A stretch of DNA of 64,000 nt, from contig NZ_JAFBCM010000001.1 in assembly GCF_016907715.1 (NCBI RefSeq), forward strand, positions 2,852,001-2,916,000. Direction: 5' to 3'. Every line of letters begins with the position of its first letter. Within the stretch, counting starts at the first letter, position 1. Shown in pieces: positions 40,899 through 49,694 of the stretch. A program made the translations under genes and the position numbers. The notes under the pieces were generated by a model. It did not search any database and was not told the origin of the DNA. It saw only the letters and a list, made by a program, of their open reading frames with translations. Source of the DNA: Tenggerimyces flavus (GTDB taxonomy: Bacteria > Actinomycetota > Actinomycetes > Propionibacteriales > Actinopolymorphaceae).

Positions 40899-42264
40899 GC
40901 TCGCGCACCTTCGTTCCGACGAGCTCCGGCTTTCGTTCGACCGGGGCGTGCACCTCGGTATAGCCGCCTTCGGGCGACCGGATGATGATGCCGGTCTCGT
41001 ACCCGTGCAGCGCGTCGTCCTGCTCGCGTCGCAGCAGGCCGAGGCAGACGTACTGCGTGACGAGGAAGCCGACGACCGGCCCGACCACGAGCAGGAGCTG
41101 GAACGCGAACATCATGCCCTCGACGGTCACGCCGAACGCGGGGGCGAGGGTGTTCGAGCCGGCGGCCGCCCAGAGCACGCCGTAGAACGCCATGCCGGCC
41201 ACGCCGATCCCGCTGCGCCTCGGGTTGTCGCGGAAGCGCTCGACCTCGAGGTGCTCCTTGCGGTCCTTGGTGAAGAGCCGTTCGAGGTACGGGTACAGCG
41301 CCAGCACCGCGAAGAACAGCGTGATCACCGCGAGCGGTGCGAGGATTGCGACGGACCAGGTCCGGCCCAGCCACTCGACCTCCCACCCGGGTGCGAGCCG
41401 CAGCGCGCCGTCGAGGACCGCGAGGTACCAGCTCGGCGAGGCGCCTGCCGTACTGCTCGCCGGGTCGGCGGGTCCGAACAGCCAGATCGGGTTGATGGTC
41501 AGCGTCCCGGCCATCAGGACGAGCACGCCGAGAGTCGCGAAGAACGTTCCGACCCGCTTGGCGGTCAGCCGCCGCCAGGAGGCCGCGACGACGTGCCGGC
41601 GCTTGACCGCCTGTCGGATCAGGAGGGCGAATAGCCCGATCGCGACGACGGAAAGTCCAATGTGCGCCGGGTAGAGCACCGCGTTGACGTCGCCGGGGAA
41701 CGGGCCGCCGAACAGCAGCCTGGACGCCAGCGGGCCGACGAGCGGGGTCGCCGCGAGAACGCCGTCGAGGATCGCCATGCTCGAGCCGGACAGGAGGTCG
41801 TCGGGCAGTGCCGAGCCAGTGAGTCCGATGCCCATCGCGACGAGCAGGAGGGTGACGATCGTCAGCCAGGTCTTCTCGCGGGGCTTGCGGTACGCGCCGA
41901 CGAAGAACAGCCTCAGCAGCAGGAGCATCAGAGCCGCCATCATGACGAGCGCGGCCCAGTGGTGCAGCTGCCGTACGAGCATGCCGCCCTGCACGTCGAA
42001 CGAGATGTGCAGCGTGGACTCGAGCGCCTTCGACATCCGTACGCCGTGCAACGGGCCGTACGAGCCGTCGTAGCTGACGACCGTTGCCGAGGGGTCGTAG
42101 AAGAACATCAGTACGACGCCGCTCAGCAGTACCGCGACGAAGGAGTAGAGGGAGATCTGGCCGAACAGGGATGACCAACGGTCAGGGAAGATTCGCACGC
42201 GCAGCGCGTCGAGCCAGGCCGATCGCTCGCCCACCTGTGCCAAGCGGAACCGAGGTGTTCGCAT
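40882..42264 (-). CDS. Cytochrome b-like membrane protein lacking one heme site
   Basis: 460 aa with about eight membrane helices, similar to actinobacterial QcrB. Phrases RQLHHWAALV, FFVGAYRKPREKTW, SGSSMAILDGVLAATPLVG, LYPAHIGLS, TINPIWLFGPADP and ASPSWYLAVLDGALRLAPGWE align with it. In QcrB, helix II has two His 14 apart and helix IV two His 15 apart. Here only the first of each pair is present (His101 and His201); the partners are Leu115 and Ile216. The Qo motif PEWY/PDFY reads PSWY (277-280). No Rieske or cytochrome c gene is nearby. GGAAGGAGG precedes the ATG. Confidence 0.87.
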   Translation of the reverse strand: MRTPRFRLAQVGERSAWLDALRVRIFPDRWSSLFGQISLYSFVAVLLSGVVLMFFYDPSATVVSYDGSYGPLHGVRMSKALESTLHISFDVQGGMLVRQLHHWAALVMMAALMLLLLRLFFVGAYRKPREKTWLTIVTLLLVAMGIGLTGSALPDDLLSGSSMAILDGVLAATPLVGPLASRLLFGGPFPGDVNAVLYPAHIGLSVVAIGLFALLIRQAVKRRHVVAASWRRLTAKRVGTFFATLGVLVLMAGTLTINPIWLFGPADPASSTAGASPSWYLAVLDGALRLAPGWEVEWLGRTWSVAILAPLAVITLFFAVLALYPYLERLFTKDRKEHLEVERFRDNPRRSGIGVAGMAFYGVLWAAAGSNTLAPAFGVTVEGMMFAFQLLLVVGPVVGFLVTQYVCLGLLRREQDDALHGYETGIIIRSPEGGYTEVHAPVERKPELVGTKVRELSGRP

Positions 42265-42447
42265 TGGTCCTCCTTCCGGACCCGCCGTCACCTGTCTGAC
42301 GAGATGCTTGGCGGCGGCGTGACCTAAAGCGGAGAGAACGTGACGAGCCTCATAAGAACCGCTCGACAGACCGGGCTGACTGTCGTACGTTCCGGCTGGG
42401 ATCGCAGGTCGGGAAATTGCGATATGGGAATGGGAACAAAGCGACTC

Positions 42448-43833
42448 ATGGTCGACTTCGTCAACGGAAGCGTCTCGTTCTGGTGGCGGCAGCTCGGTAC
42501 GCCCCAACGGCGGCCCGCGCTGCCAGGTGACACCACAGTGGATGTGGCGATCATCGGTGCCGGCTACACCGGGTTGTGGACCGCTTACTATCTGGCTCGC
42601 AGCGATCCGTCGCTGCGGATCGCCTTGCTGGAAAGGGAGTTCGCGGGCTTCGGTGCCTCGGGTCGCAACGGCGGTTGGTTGACCGGTGAGCTGGCCGGGT
42701 CGCCCGAGCGCTATGCGCAGACCCACGGGCGCGACGGTGTGGTGGCGTTGCAGAAGGCGATGTACGGGAGCGTCGACGAGGTGCTCTCGGTCGCCGACGG
42801 CGAGGGCTTCAACATCGACGCGGTGAAGGGCGGCGTGCTCTGCGTCGCGCGGAGCTCACCGCAGCGTACGCGCCTGTTGAACGAGGTCGAGGCATCCCGC
42901 CAGTGGGGTGTTGGCGAGCGGGACAAGTGGCTACTTTCGCCAATGGAGCTTGGTGAACGGCTGCAAGTGGAGGGCGCGCTGCTCGCGTCGTACTCGCCGC
43001 ACTGCGCGCGGATCCACCCCGTGAAGCTGGTGTACGGGCTCGCGCGTGCGGTGGAGCGCATGGGCGTGACGATCTATGAGGGCACGCGCGTGACGAAGGT
43101 GCGGCCGGGGATCGTCCGGACCTCGCGCGGGACGGTGCGGGCGCGGCACGTGTTGCGGGCAACGGAGGGGTTCACCGCGGGGCTGCGCGGCGAGCGGCGT
43201 ACGTGGCTGCCGATGAACAGCTCGTTGATCGTGACCGAGCCCCTGCCCGAGGAGGCCTGGAAGGAGATCGGCTGGTCCGGGTCGGAGCTGCTGGGTGACG
43301 CCGCGCACGCGTACATGTACGCGCAGCGCACGGCGGACGGGCGGATCGCCTTCGGTGGCAGGGGAGTGCCGTACCGGTTCGGGTCGCGGTGGGACTCGTC
43401 GGGCCAGACCTCGCCGGACACTGTGGCGGCGTTGGCCGAGTTGCTCGGGCGCTTCTTCCCGGTCGCGCGCGGCGTGGCTGTCGAGCACGCGTGGTCGGGG
43501 GTGCTGGCGGTGCCACGGGACTGGTGTTCGACGGTGACGTTCGACTCGTCGACCGGCCTGGGTGCCGCTGGGGGCTACGTCGGGCACGGCGTCGCGACGG
43601 CGAACCTTGCTGGCCGGACGTTGACCGACCTGGTGCTGGGCCGCGAGACCCCGCTCGTCGGTCTGCCCTGGGTGGGTCGCACAGTCCGCCGCTGGGAGCC
43701 CGAGCCGCTGCGCTACCTCGGCGTGCACGCGATGTACGCGGCGTACCGCTATGCCGACCGCCAGGAGGACGCCGGCCTGGGCCACACGTCGAAGGTGGCC
43801 GAGATCGCCGACGTCATCTCCGGCCGCGCCTAG
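42448..43833 (+). CDS. FAD-dependent amine/D-amino-acid oxidase-like oxidoreductase
   Basis: 461 aa. The dinucleotide-binding motif is VAIIGAGYTGLWTAYYLA, followed by LEREFAGFGASGRNGGW, typical of the DAO family that oxidises amines such as polyamine or gamma-glutamyl derivatives (PuuB-like). The C-terminal FAD contact is AAGGYVGHGVATANLAGRTLTDL. The ATG at 42448 has GGGA upstream; ATG codons at 42424 and 42430 are alternatives. It is divergent from the cytochrome b-like gene. The 3' end overlaps the convergent hydrolase gene by 20 bp. Confidence 0.9.
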   Translation: MVDFVNGSVSFWWRQLGTPQRRPALPGDTTVDVAIIGAGYTGLWTAYYLARSDPSLRIALLEREFAGFGASGRNGGWLTGELAGSPERYAQTHGRDGVVALQKAMYGSVDEVLSVADGEGFNIDAVKGGVLCVARSSPQRTRLLNEVEASRQWGVGERDKWLLSPMELGERLQVEGALLASYSPHCARIHPVKLVYGLARAVERMGVTIYEGTRVTKVRPGIVRTSRGTVRARHVLRATEGFTAGLRGERRTWLPMNSSLIVTEPLPEEAWKEIGWSGSELLGDAAHAYMYAQRTADGRIAFGGRGVPYRFGSRWDSSGQTSPDTVAALAELLGRFFPVARGVAVEHAWSGVLAVPRDWCSTVTFDSSTGLGAAGGYVGHGVATANLAGRTLTDLVLGRETPLVGLPWVGRTVRRWEPEPLRYLGVHAMYAAYRYADRQEDAGLGHTSKVAEIADVISGRA

Positions 43834-44779
43834 CCTCGATCTTTCGTCCGACGATGGGTTCGCCCGGCCCGCCCCCGCCCTCAACGAACTGCTCGCCAAC
43901 CCGGCAGCAGCCTGACCGTTGCTTCGACCGGTTGACCTCGCCCCCCTTTACGTGGGGTGGACGCCAGGTAGAGCGGCCACTGGCCGGGTAAGGCGCGACA
44001 CCCCTCACGAACGCGACCACCTCCGCGGCGACTTGGCCGCGGATATCGCGGGGATCGTCGATGTCGCCGGAGAACTCGAGATGCCCGCAGGGCAGGGACT
44101 CCCCGGTCGCGCCGGGGATCGCGTCGAGGTAGACCAACGCGTTCTCGCCAGGCGGGGCGATGTCGTCGGCCTCGCCCCAACGGATCCGGACCGGCTTGTC
44201 GATGGCGCTCAGGGAACGCCGGTCGAGCATCGTGCCCAGGACGGGCGCCATCAGGAACGCGGCGGTCACCCGGTCGTCCGCGTACGAGGCCGTGGCCGCC
44301 GCCAGCAGGTCGTCGGAGAGCAGGTCCGGGTTGCGGCGGAGGAGTTCGGTCCGCAGCTCGCTCTCGGCGGCCATCAGGCCCTGGTAGACGTCGCGGTCCA
44401 GCCGGGCGCCGAGCAGCGCGGCGACGGCATAGGCGCCGCCGGAGTTGCCGACGGCGACCGTCTCCTGCATGGAGACGTCGTCGAGGTGGTCGAGCACGAA
44501 GGACAGATCGCGAGCCCGTTCCCAGCCGAACGCGAAGCCCTCGGGGACCTCGTCGTTCGCCGTGCAGCCGTGGTGCTCGGGGGCAGCGACCGCGAAGCCG
44601 GTCGCCACGAGGGCCTCGGCGAGCCAGCCGAGCTCGCGCGCATGGCCACCGTGGCCGTGCGACAGCAGGGCGAGCGGTGGCCGCTCGGCAGGCGGCCGCC
44701 AGACGTACGTCCGCACCGGTCGCGGGCCGGTGCCATCCCACCGCCGCCGCGCCGGATCGACGAGCTCCAACACCTCCAC
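43814..44779 (-). CDS. Dienelactone hydrolase-like alpha/beta hydrolase with repeat-derived tail
   Basis: 321 aa. The hydrolase core (about 1-265) has LALLSHGHGGHARELGWLAE (oxyanion), VAAPEHHGCTAND, VAVGNSGGAYAVAAL (nucleophile Ser in GNSGGA), VRIRWGEADDIAPPG (acid) and SLPCGHLEFSGD (His). The domain ends near VVAFVRGVAPYP. The last 55 or so residues (GRSTWRPPHVKGGEVNRSK and on) are encoded by F1 copy 3 and the DNA beyond it, and have no family similarity that I can see. The gene now runs into the convergent oxidoreductase gene. Confidence 0.82.
   Translation of the reverse strand: MEVLELVDPARRRWDGTGPRPVRTYVWRPPAERPPLALLSHGHGGHARELGWLAEALVATGFAVAAPEHHGCTANDEVPEGFAFGWERARDLSFVLDHLDDVSMQETVAVGNSGGAYAVAALLGARLDRDVYQGLMAAESELRTELLRRNPDLLSDDLLAAATASYADDRVTAAFLMAPVLGTMLDRRSLSAIDKPVRIRWGEADDIAPPGENALVYLDAIPGATGESLPCGHLEFSGDIDDPRDIRGQVAAEVVAFVRGVAPYPASGRSTWRPPHVKGGEVNRSKQRSGCCRVGEQFVEGGGGPGEPIVGRKIEARRGRR
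43941..43986. repeat. Palindromic element family F1, copy 3, inside a coding region
   Basis: CCTTTACGTGGGG and CGCCAGGTAGAG match copy 1 almost exactly, but the AT-rich palindrome is missing; GGCC-act-GGCC follows instead. It is read through by the minus-strand hydrolase gene and supplies part of its C-terminus. Confidence 0.85.
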
Positions 44780-44838
44780 TCCGACCAGCCTACCGACTGG
44801 CCGGCGTCTTAGTGCTGTCAGAAAGCGGCAGAAGGGGT

Positions 44839-44867
44839 TGCGGCGACGTCGACAATGCCGTCATAGT
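44839..44867 (+). promoter_or_regulatory. Promoter of ABC pair 2, leaderless
   Basis: TTGCGG (44839-44844) and CATAGT (44862-44867) are separated by 17 bp. The ATG begins 7 nt after the -10 box, at the expected transcription start, and there is no ribosome-binding site. Confidence 0.6.
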
Positions 44868-44873
44868 GACGTC

Positions 44874-46718
44874 ATGCCAACTCGAGCTGACGTCACGCGG
44901 TGGTTGCCGCCGTCGATCAAGGGTCTGCTCTCCGTTCTCGGGCTGCTCCCCAAGCTGAGCCGCCGCCGGACCGCGGTCATGGTCGCCGGAGTGCTGGTCC
45001 AGTCGTTCGTCCCGGTCGCCGCCGGCGTGCTGACCGGGCTGCTGATCGGCGGCATCCCCGAGGCGGTCAGGACCGGCGAGTCCGAGCGCAGCATCTGGCT
45101 GCTGGTCGCGATCGGCGGGCTCGTCGTCGTGGAACGTGCCACCGCCCCGATTCTGCAGGCCACGGCCGCCACGCTCGGGCGCGACGTCGACCGGTACCTG
45201 CAGGAACGCGTCATGGAGGCCGTCGGACAACCCACCGGCATCCAACACCTCGAGGACCCCGAGGTCATCAACAAGATCCGCACCGCGCGCGGCCTGTCCG
45301 TCGACGCCGAGAACGCGGGTCGCGCGATCGAGGCCCTGCCCGGCGTGATCCCGTCCTGGCTCCGCGCGCTCGCCTCCGTCGCGGTCCTCTTCTTCTTCCA
45401 CTGGTGGCTCGGCCTGATCTGGCTGGTGATGTGGCCGATCGTCGTGCACCTCATGCAGCGCGAGTACTTCCGCGTCGGTGCCGTCACGTACAACCAGAGC
45501 AACGAGCTCCGCCGCAGCGAGTACTACCGCGACCTCGCGCTCACGCCAGGGCCGGCCAAGGAGATCCGCATCTGGGGCATGCTCGACTGGCTGCTCGAAC
45601 GGTTCGACACCTCGTTCCGCACCGCGATCGAACCGGTCTGGAAGACCCGGAAGCCCCGGAAGTCGGTGATGTACGGGACGACCAGCGCGATCCTGCTCGT
45701 CAACCTGCTCACCTACGTCCTGCTCGTCTACGCGGGCGTGAACGGTGTGCTCTCACTCGCCGCGATCGCGGTCTTCATTCAGGCGCTCGCCGGCGCCAAC
45801 TCGTACACGGCGTTCGACGACAACAACGTCTACCTCTCCCGCGCCGCCGTCACGGTTCCGAAGATCCTCAGCATGGCCGACGAGCTGTCGAGCCAGCGCG
45901 TCGAGCTGGCGCAGACAGCGCCGCGCGAGCTTCCACCGAACGCGCCGCGCGAGCAGATCTCCTTCCAGGCAACGACGTTCCGCTATCCGAACGCCGACCG
46001 CGACGCCCTCGCCGGCCTCGACCTGGACATCGAGGCGCACAGGTCGCTCGCGATCGTCGGCGACAACGGAGCCGGCAAGACGACGTTCGTCAAGCTGCTC
46101 TGCCGCCTGTATGAGCCGACCAGCGGGCAGATCACCGTCGACGGCACGCCACTCGGCGAGCTCGACCCGCGAGCCTGGCGCGAACGGATCGCCGTCCTCT
46201 TCCAGGACTTCGCCCGCTATCCCCTTACCGCCAAGGAGAACGTCGGCCTCGGCGCGCCGAGCCACAACCGCGATCTCGAACGGCTCGAGTACGCCGCCGA
46301 ACGCGCCGGCGCCCTCGACGTCATCCGCAACCTGCCGAACGGCTGGGACACCATCCTCTCCCGCGAGTTCACCGGCGGCGTCGACCTGTCCGGCGGGCAG
46401 TGGCAGCGAATCGCCTTGGCCCGTGCGATGTTCGCCGTCGACGCGGGAGCGCGCGTGCTCGTACTCGACGAGCCGACCGCGGCGCTCGACGTCCGCGCCG
46501 AGGCCGAGCTGTACGACCGGTTCCTCGAGCTCACCGAAGGCCTCACGACCTGCCTGATCTCGCACCGGTTCTCCACCGTCCGGCGTGCCGATCGCATCGT
46601 GGTGATGACCGAGGGCGGCGTGATCGAGGACGGTACGCACGACGAGCTGATCGAACGCGACGGCCGCTACGCGCACATGTTCGCCTTGCAGGCCGAGCGA
46701 TTCCGAGCGGAGGCATGA
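44874..46718 (+). CDS. ABC exporter half-transporter, first of pair 2
   Basis: 614 aa. The membrane domain (about 20-340) precedes an ATPase with Walker A GDNGAGKTT, Q-loop LFQDFARYPLTAKEN, signature LSGGQ, Walker [13 protein letters not shown] and SHRFS. It is a paralogue of the exporter gene at 32203, with the same EIRIWG and ELRVFG coupling-helix text, a hallmark of the group found in peptide-export loci. The start is leaderless. It is followed by its partner one base after the stop. Confidence 0.9.
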   Translation: MPTRADVTRWLPPSIKGLLSVLGLLPKLSRRRTAVMVAGVLVQSFVPVAAGVLTGLLIGGIPEAVRTGESERSIWLLVAIGGLVVVERATAPILQATAATLGRDVDRYLQERVMEAVGQPTGIQHLEDPEVINKIRTARGLSVDAENAGRAIEALPGVIPSWLRALASVAVLFFFHWWLGLIWLVMWPIVVHLMQREYFRVGAVTYNQSNELRRSEYYRDLALTPGPAKEIRIWGMLDWLLERFDTSFRTAIEPVWKTRKPRKSVMYGTTSAILLVNLLTYVLLVYAGVNGVLSLAAIAVFIQALAGANSYTAFDDNNVYLSRAAVTVPKILSMADELSSQRVELAQTAPRELPPNAPREQISFQATTFRYPNADRDALAGLDLDIEAHRSLAIVGDNGAGKTTFVKLLCRLYEPTSGQITVDGTPLGELDPRAWRERIAVLFQDFARYPLTAKENVGLGAPSHNRDLERLEYAAERAGALDVIRNLPNGWDTILSREFTGGVDLSGGQWQRIALARAMFAVDAGARVLVLDEPTAALDVRAEAELYDRFLELTEGLTTCLISHRFSTVRRADRIVVMTEGGVIEDGTHDELIERDGRYAHMFALQAERFRAEA

Positions 46719-46719
46719 G

Positions 46720-48501
46720 ATGAGCGAGTCGTTCGAGGCGTTCCGCCGGACGATCGGGTTCGGCTTCAAGGCGGCACCGCTGCAGGCCACGGGACAGCTG
46801 CTCACCGGCGTGGTCATGGCCGCGGGTCCACCGATCCTGGTCTGGGCCGGCAAGGTGTTCGTCGACGCCGTCTCCGCGCAGGACCTGGAGACAGGTCTCT
46901 GGGCCGTCGCGCTCCTCGCGGTCGGCGTGGGCGTGCTGATGCTGAACGTCTTCATCTACTGCAACTGCGTGTTCGCCGTCCTCGAACGTACCCGCGCGCT
47001 CGCCGACCGCAAGCTGATGGAGACGTTCGGCGGCGCGGACAGCCTCGCGCACCACGAGCATCCGGAGTACCTCGACCAGGTCCATCGCATCCGCGAGGAA
47101 CGCGACGGACTCGGCCAGATGACCAACGCCACAGCGGGAATCGTCCGTTCGCTGAGCACGCTCGTGGCGGTCTCCGTACTCCTCGCGCAGGTCCATCCCG
47201 CGCTGCTCGCCCTCGCGGCCCTCGGCGGGGTCTCGGTCTTTGTCGGACGCAAGACCCGCGACCTCCAGGTCGCGGCGCAGGAGGAGACGAGCGAGGCCGA
47301 ACGCCTGCGGCGGGACCTGTTCGAGCTCGGCACGAACGGCTCGTCGGGCAAGGAGCTGCGGGTGTTCGGGCTGACGGACGAGCTCGTTCGCCTGCACCAC
47401 AAGGCTTCCGACCCCGTCGTCGCGGTCCGCCATCGGGCGGACTGGAAGGGCGCGGTACTGCAGTCGCTCGACGCTCTGCTCTCGGCCGCGGGGTACGTCG
47501 GCGCGGTCGTGTTCGTGATCTCGTTGGCGCTGAACGGGCGCGCGACGCCGGGTGACGTCGTCCTCGCGGTCGGGCTCGCGGCCAACCTGGGCTGGGCGGC
47601 GCGGACCATGGTGTCGTACGGCACGAACTTCCTGCGTACGTTGCGGGTTGCCCGTCGGTTCCTGTGGCTCGAGCGGTACGCCGTCCGGGTCGCCCGGACC
47701 CCCGAGAACCCGCTGTCGGTGCCGGCATCGGTGCAGGACGGGATCGAGCTGCGGGACGTCACGTTCGCCTATCCCGAGACCGACCGGCTGATCCTCGACC
47801 GCCTCTCGCTCCAGCTGCCGGCCGGCTCGGTCGTCGCGCTCGTGGGCGAGAACGGAGCGGGCAAGACCACGTTGGTCAAGTTGCTCAGCGGTTTCTACGT
47901 GCCGGACTCGGGCTCGGTGCTCGTCGACGGGACGCCGATCGAGCGGTTCCCGCTGGCGGAGTGGCAGTCGCGGGTCAGCGCGACGTTCCAGGACCACGCG
48001 GCGTTCGAGTTCGTCGCCCGCGAGACCGTGGGGGTTGGCGATCTGCGGCGGCTCTCCGACGAGGGCGCGGTCCGTACGGCGCTGGACCGGGCGGGCGCGA
48101 CGTCGGTGATCGACGTTCTGCCGGATGGCCTGGAGAGTCAGCTCGGCACCCAGTGGGACGGGGTGGACCTGTCCGGTGGGCAGTGGCAGAAGCTCGCGCT
48201 CGGGCGGGGCTTGATGCGGCAGGACCCTTTGCTGGTGGTGTTCGACGAGCCGACCGCGGCGCTGGACCCGCAGACCGAGCACGCGCTGTTCACCCGCTTC
48301 GCCGAAGCCGCGCGCGACTCCCGTTCCCGCGGCACCGTGACGCTGCTCGTGTCGCACCGCTTCTCGACCGTACGGATGGCCGACCTGATCGTCGTCCTCG
48401 ACTCCGGCAGCGTGCTCGAGCTGGGGTCGCACGCCGAGCTGATGGCCCATGGCGGCCTGTACGCGGAGCTGTACGGCCTGCAGTCGCGGGCGTACCAATG
48501 A
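46720..48501 (+). CDS. ABC exporter half-transporter, second of pair 2
   Basis: 593 aa. The membrane domain (about 15-320) carries KELRVFG, then an ATPase with Walker [10 protein letters not shown], signature LSGGQ, Walker [14 protein letters not shown] and SHRFS. It is the counterpart of the gene at 34023 (same ending, [14 protein letters not shown] versus LYAELYTLQAQAYR). With its upstream partner it should form a heterodimeric exporter of unknown cargo. No precursor peptide or modifying enzyme is adjacent. Confidence 0.9.
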   Translation: MSESFEAFRRTIGFGFKAAPLQATGQLLTGVVMAAGPPILVWAGKVFVDAVSAQDLETGLWAVALLAVGVGVLMLNVFIYCNCVFAVLERTRALADRKLMETFGGADSLAHHEHPEYLDQVHRIREERDGLGQMTNATAGIVRSLSTLVAVSVLLAQVHPALLALAALGGVSVFVGRKTRDLQVAAQEETSEAERLRRDLFELGTNGSSGKELRVFGLTDELVRLHHKASDPVVAVRHRADWKGAVLQSLDALLSAAGYVGAVVFVISLALNGRATPGDVVLAVGLAANLGWAARTMVSYGTNFLRTLRVARRFLWLERYAVRVARTPENPLSVPASVQDGIELRDVTFAYPETDRLILDRLSLQLPAGSVVALVGENGAGKTTLVKLLSGFYVPDSGSVLVDGTPIERFPLAEWQSRVSATFQDHAAFEFVARETVGVGDLRRLSDEGAVRTALDRAGATSVIDVLPDGLESQLGTQWDGVDLSGGQWQKLALGRGLMRQDPLLVVFDEPTAALDPQTEHALFTRFAEAARDSRSRGTVTLLVSHRFSTVRMADLIVVLDSGSVLELGSHAELMAHGGLYAELYGLQSRAYQ

Positions 48502-48504
48502 CGG

Positions 48505-48520
48505 TAGGTTCTGCGGCATG
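48505..48520 (+). promoter_or_regulatory. Possible leaderless promoter -10 box of rnhA
   Basis: TAGGTT (48505-48510) lies 7 nt upstream of the ATG; no ribosome-binding site is seen. Confidence 0.35.
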
Positions 48521-48982
48521 GACACGGCTGTCGAGATCTACACCGACGGGGCCTGCAGCGGGAATCCCGGGCCCGGTGGCTGGGGTGCGCTGCTGCGGTA
48601 CGGCGCGTACGAGAAGGAGCTGTACGGCAGCGAGTCCGTCACGACCAACAACCGGATGGAGCTGATGGGCGCGATCATGGCGCTCGAGAGCCTCACGCGG
48701 CCGTCCGTCGTGGTACTGCACACCGACAGCGTGTACGTGCGGAGTGGGATCACCAGCTGGATCCACAACTGGAAGAAGCGCGGCTGGCTGACCTCGGCCA
48801 AGAAGCCAGTGATGAACGAGGACCTCTGGCGCCGCCTCGACACCGCAGCCGGCGTGCACGAGGTCGACTGGCGCTGGGTCAAGGGCCACAGCGGCGACCC
48901 CGGCAACGAGCGCGCGGACGGCCTGGCCTGCAAGGGCCGCGACGAAGCCTCCAGCGCCACCCGCTCGGCCGCCGCGAGCTAG
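48518..48982 (+). CDS. rnhA: Ribonuclease HI
   Basis: 154 aa, the standard length. The catalytic carboxylates are in [16 protein letters not shown] (Asp10), [10 protein letters not shown] (Glu), VLHTDSVYV (Asp) and GNERADGLA (Asp). The basic handle ([19 protein letters not shown]) and WVKGHSG motif are intact. It degrades the RNA strand of RNA-DNA hybrids. It lies 16 nt after ABC pair 2 and may have its own promoter. The palindrome at 49021 lies beyond its stop. Confidence 0.95.
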   Translation: MDTAVEIYTDGACSGNPGPGGWGALLRYGAYEKELYGSESVTTNNRMELMGAIMALESLTRPSVVVLHTDSVYVRSGITSWIHNWKKRGWLTSAKKPVMNEDLWRRLDTAAGVHEVDWRWVKGHSGDPGNERADGLACKGRDEASSATRSAAAS

Positions 48983-49020
48983 CGGACCTGAGCGAGCCCC
49001 CTGGTCCGGGCGGCCGCCCG

Positions 49021-49102
49021 TTTCGAATGAGGGCGTCCCTCTATCGAAGAGCCCGGCCCATCGCTCGAGGAGATCGCTACAGGGACGCCCTCATTCGAAA
49101 CC
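49021..49102. repeat. Palindromic element family F3, copy 2
   Basis: TTTCGAATGAGGGCGTCCCT and AGGGACGCCCTCATTCGAAA are perfect 20-base arms. Between them CTATCGA and ATCGCTAC echo the TAGCGA/TCGCTA centre of copy 1 (37867-37915). It sits between convergent genes (rnhA and the membrane protein at 49114) and can end both transcripts. Confidence 0.88.
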
Positions 49103-49113
49103 ACCCGCCGGCG

Positions 49114-49584
49114 TCACCGCCGCGCGGTGAGGTCGCGCGCCAGGTGCGAACGGTGCAGGCCGCGGGTGAACAGACGGGCGAGGTCGGCGCGGGTGTCGTG
49201 CATGAGCTGAACGTGGAAGTAGTTCACGTACTCCAGCACCGCGAAGACCCACAACGCCACGCCCGGCCAGCTCCGTACGCCCATGCCGCTCGCCACCGAG
49301 TCGGCCGCGATGACCACCGCGCCCGCGGCCAGCAGGACCACGTTCACACGTCGCAGCAGCCGGAATGTCGCCATGCCAGCCGGCGCTGGAGCCCTGGTCA
49401 CCAGCTGGCGCGCCTTGAGCCACCAGTAGACGCCGCCCTCCACGAGGAACGCCGCCACCAGCACGAGGCCGGTCAGGTTGGACACCGTGGGCGGCATCCG
49501 GAAGACGGCAAGCAGCGCGACCGAGATGATGATCACGTTCGCGAGCTCGAGCACGGCGAGGGTGCGCATCCGGCGAAGAACCAT
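49114..49584 (-). CDS. Membrane protein of unknown function
   Basis: 156 aa with four predicted helices (about 9-29 LELANVIIISVALLAVF; 36-55 NLTGLVLVAAFLVEGGVYWW; 81-100 VNVVLLAAGAVVIAADSV; 105-122 SWPGVALWVFAVLEYVNYF). The HVQLMHDTRADLARL end is cytoplasmic. I do not recognise the family. It is divergent from moeZ with 110 bp between. Confidence 0.7.
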   Translation of the reverse strand: MVLRRMRTLAVLELANVIIISVALLAVFRMPPTVSNLTGLVLVAAFLVEGGVYWWLKARQLVTRAPAPAGMATFRLLRRVNVVLLAAGAVVIAADSVASGMGVRSWPGVALWVFAVLEYVNYFHVQLMHDTRADLARLFTRGLHRSHLARDLTARR

Positions 49585-49694
49585 GATCCGTCCACCCTAT
49601 GAGCTGGGCGTCCACCGTTTGGACCGATGCGGGAACATGGAGGGCACGTACCCGGTTGCCAACCGTGAGTGCTGTCCACCCCGAGGAGTACGCC

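Noticed and set aside
43976..43986. Remnant of the F1 AT-palindrome in copy 3 (GGCC-act-GGCC)
   Set aside because: It lies on the opposite side of the GC stem-loop from the palindrome in the other copies, so it is not homologous to it.
32203..48501. Antibiotic or lanthipeptide biosynthetic cluster around the ABC exporters
   Set aside because: No precursor peptide, modifying enzyme, NRPS or PKS gene is visible; neighbours are housekeeping or degradative genes.
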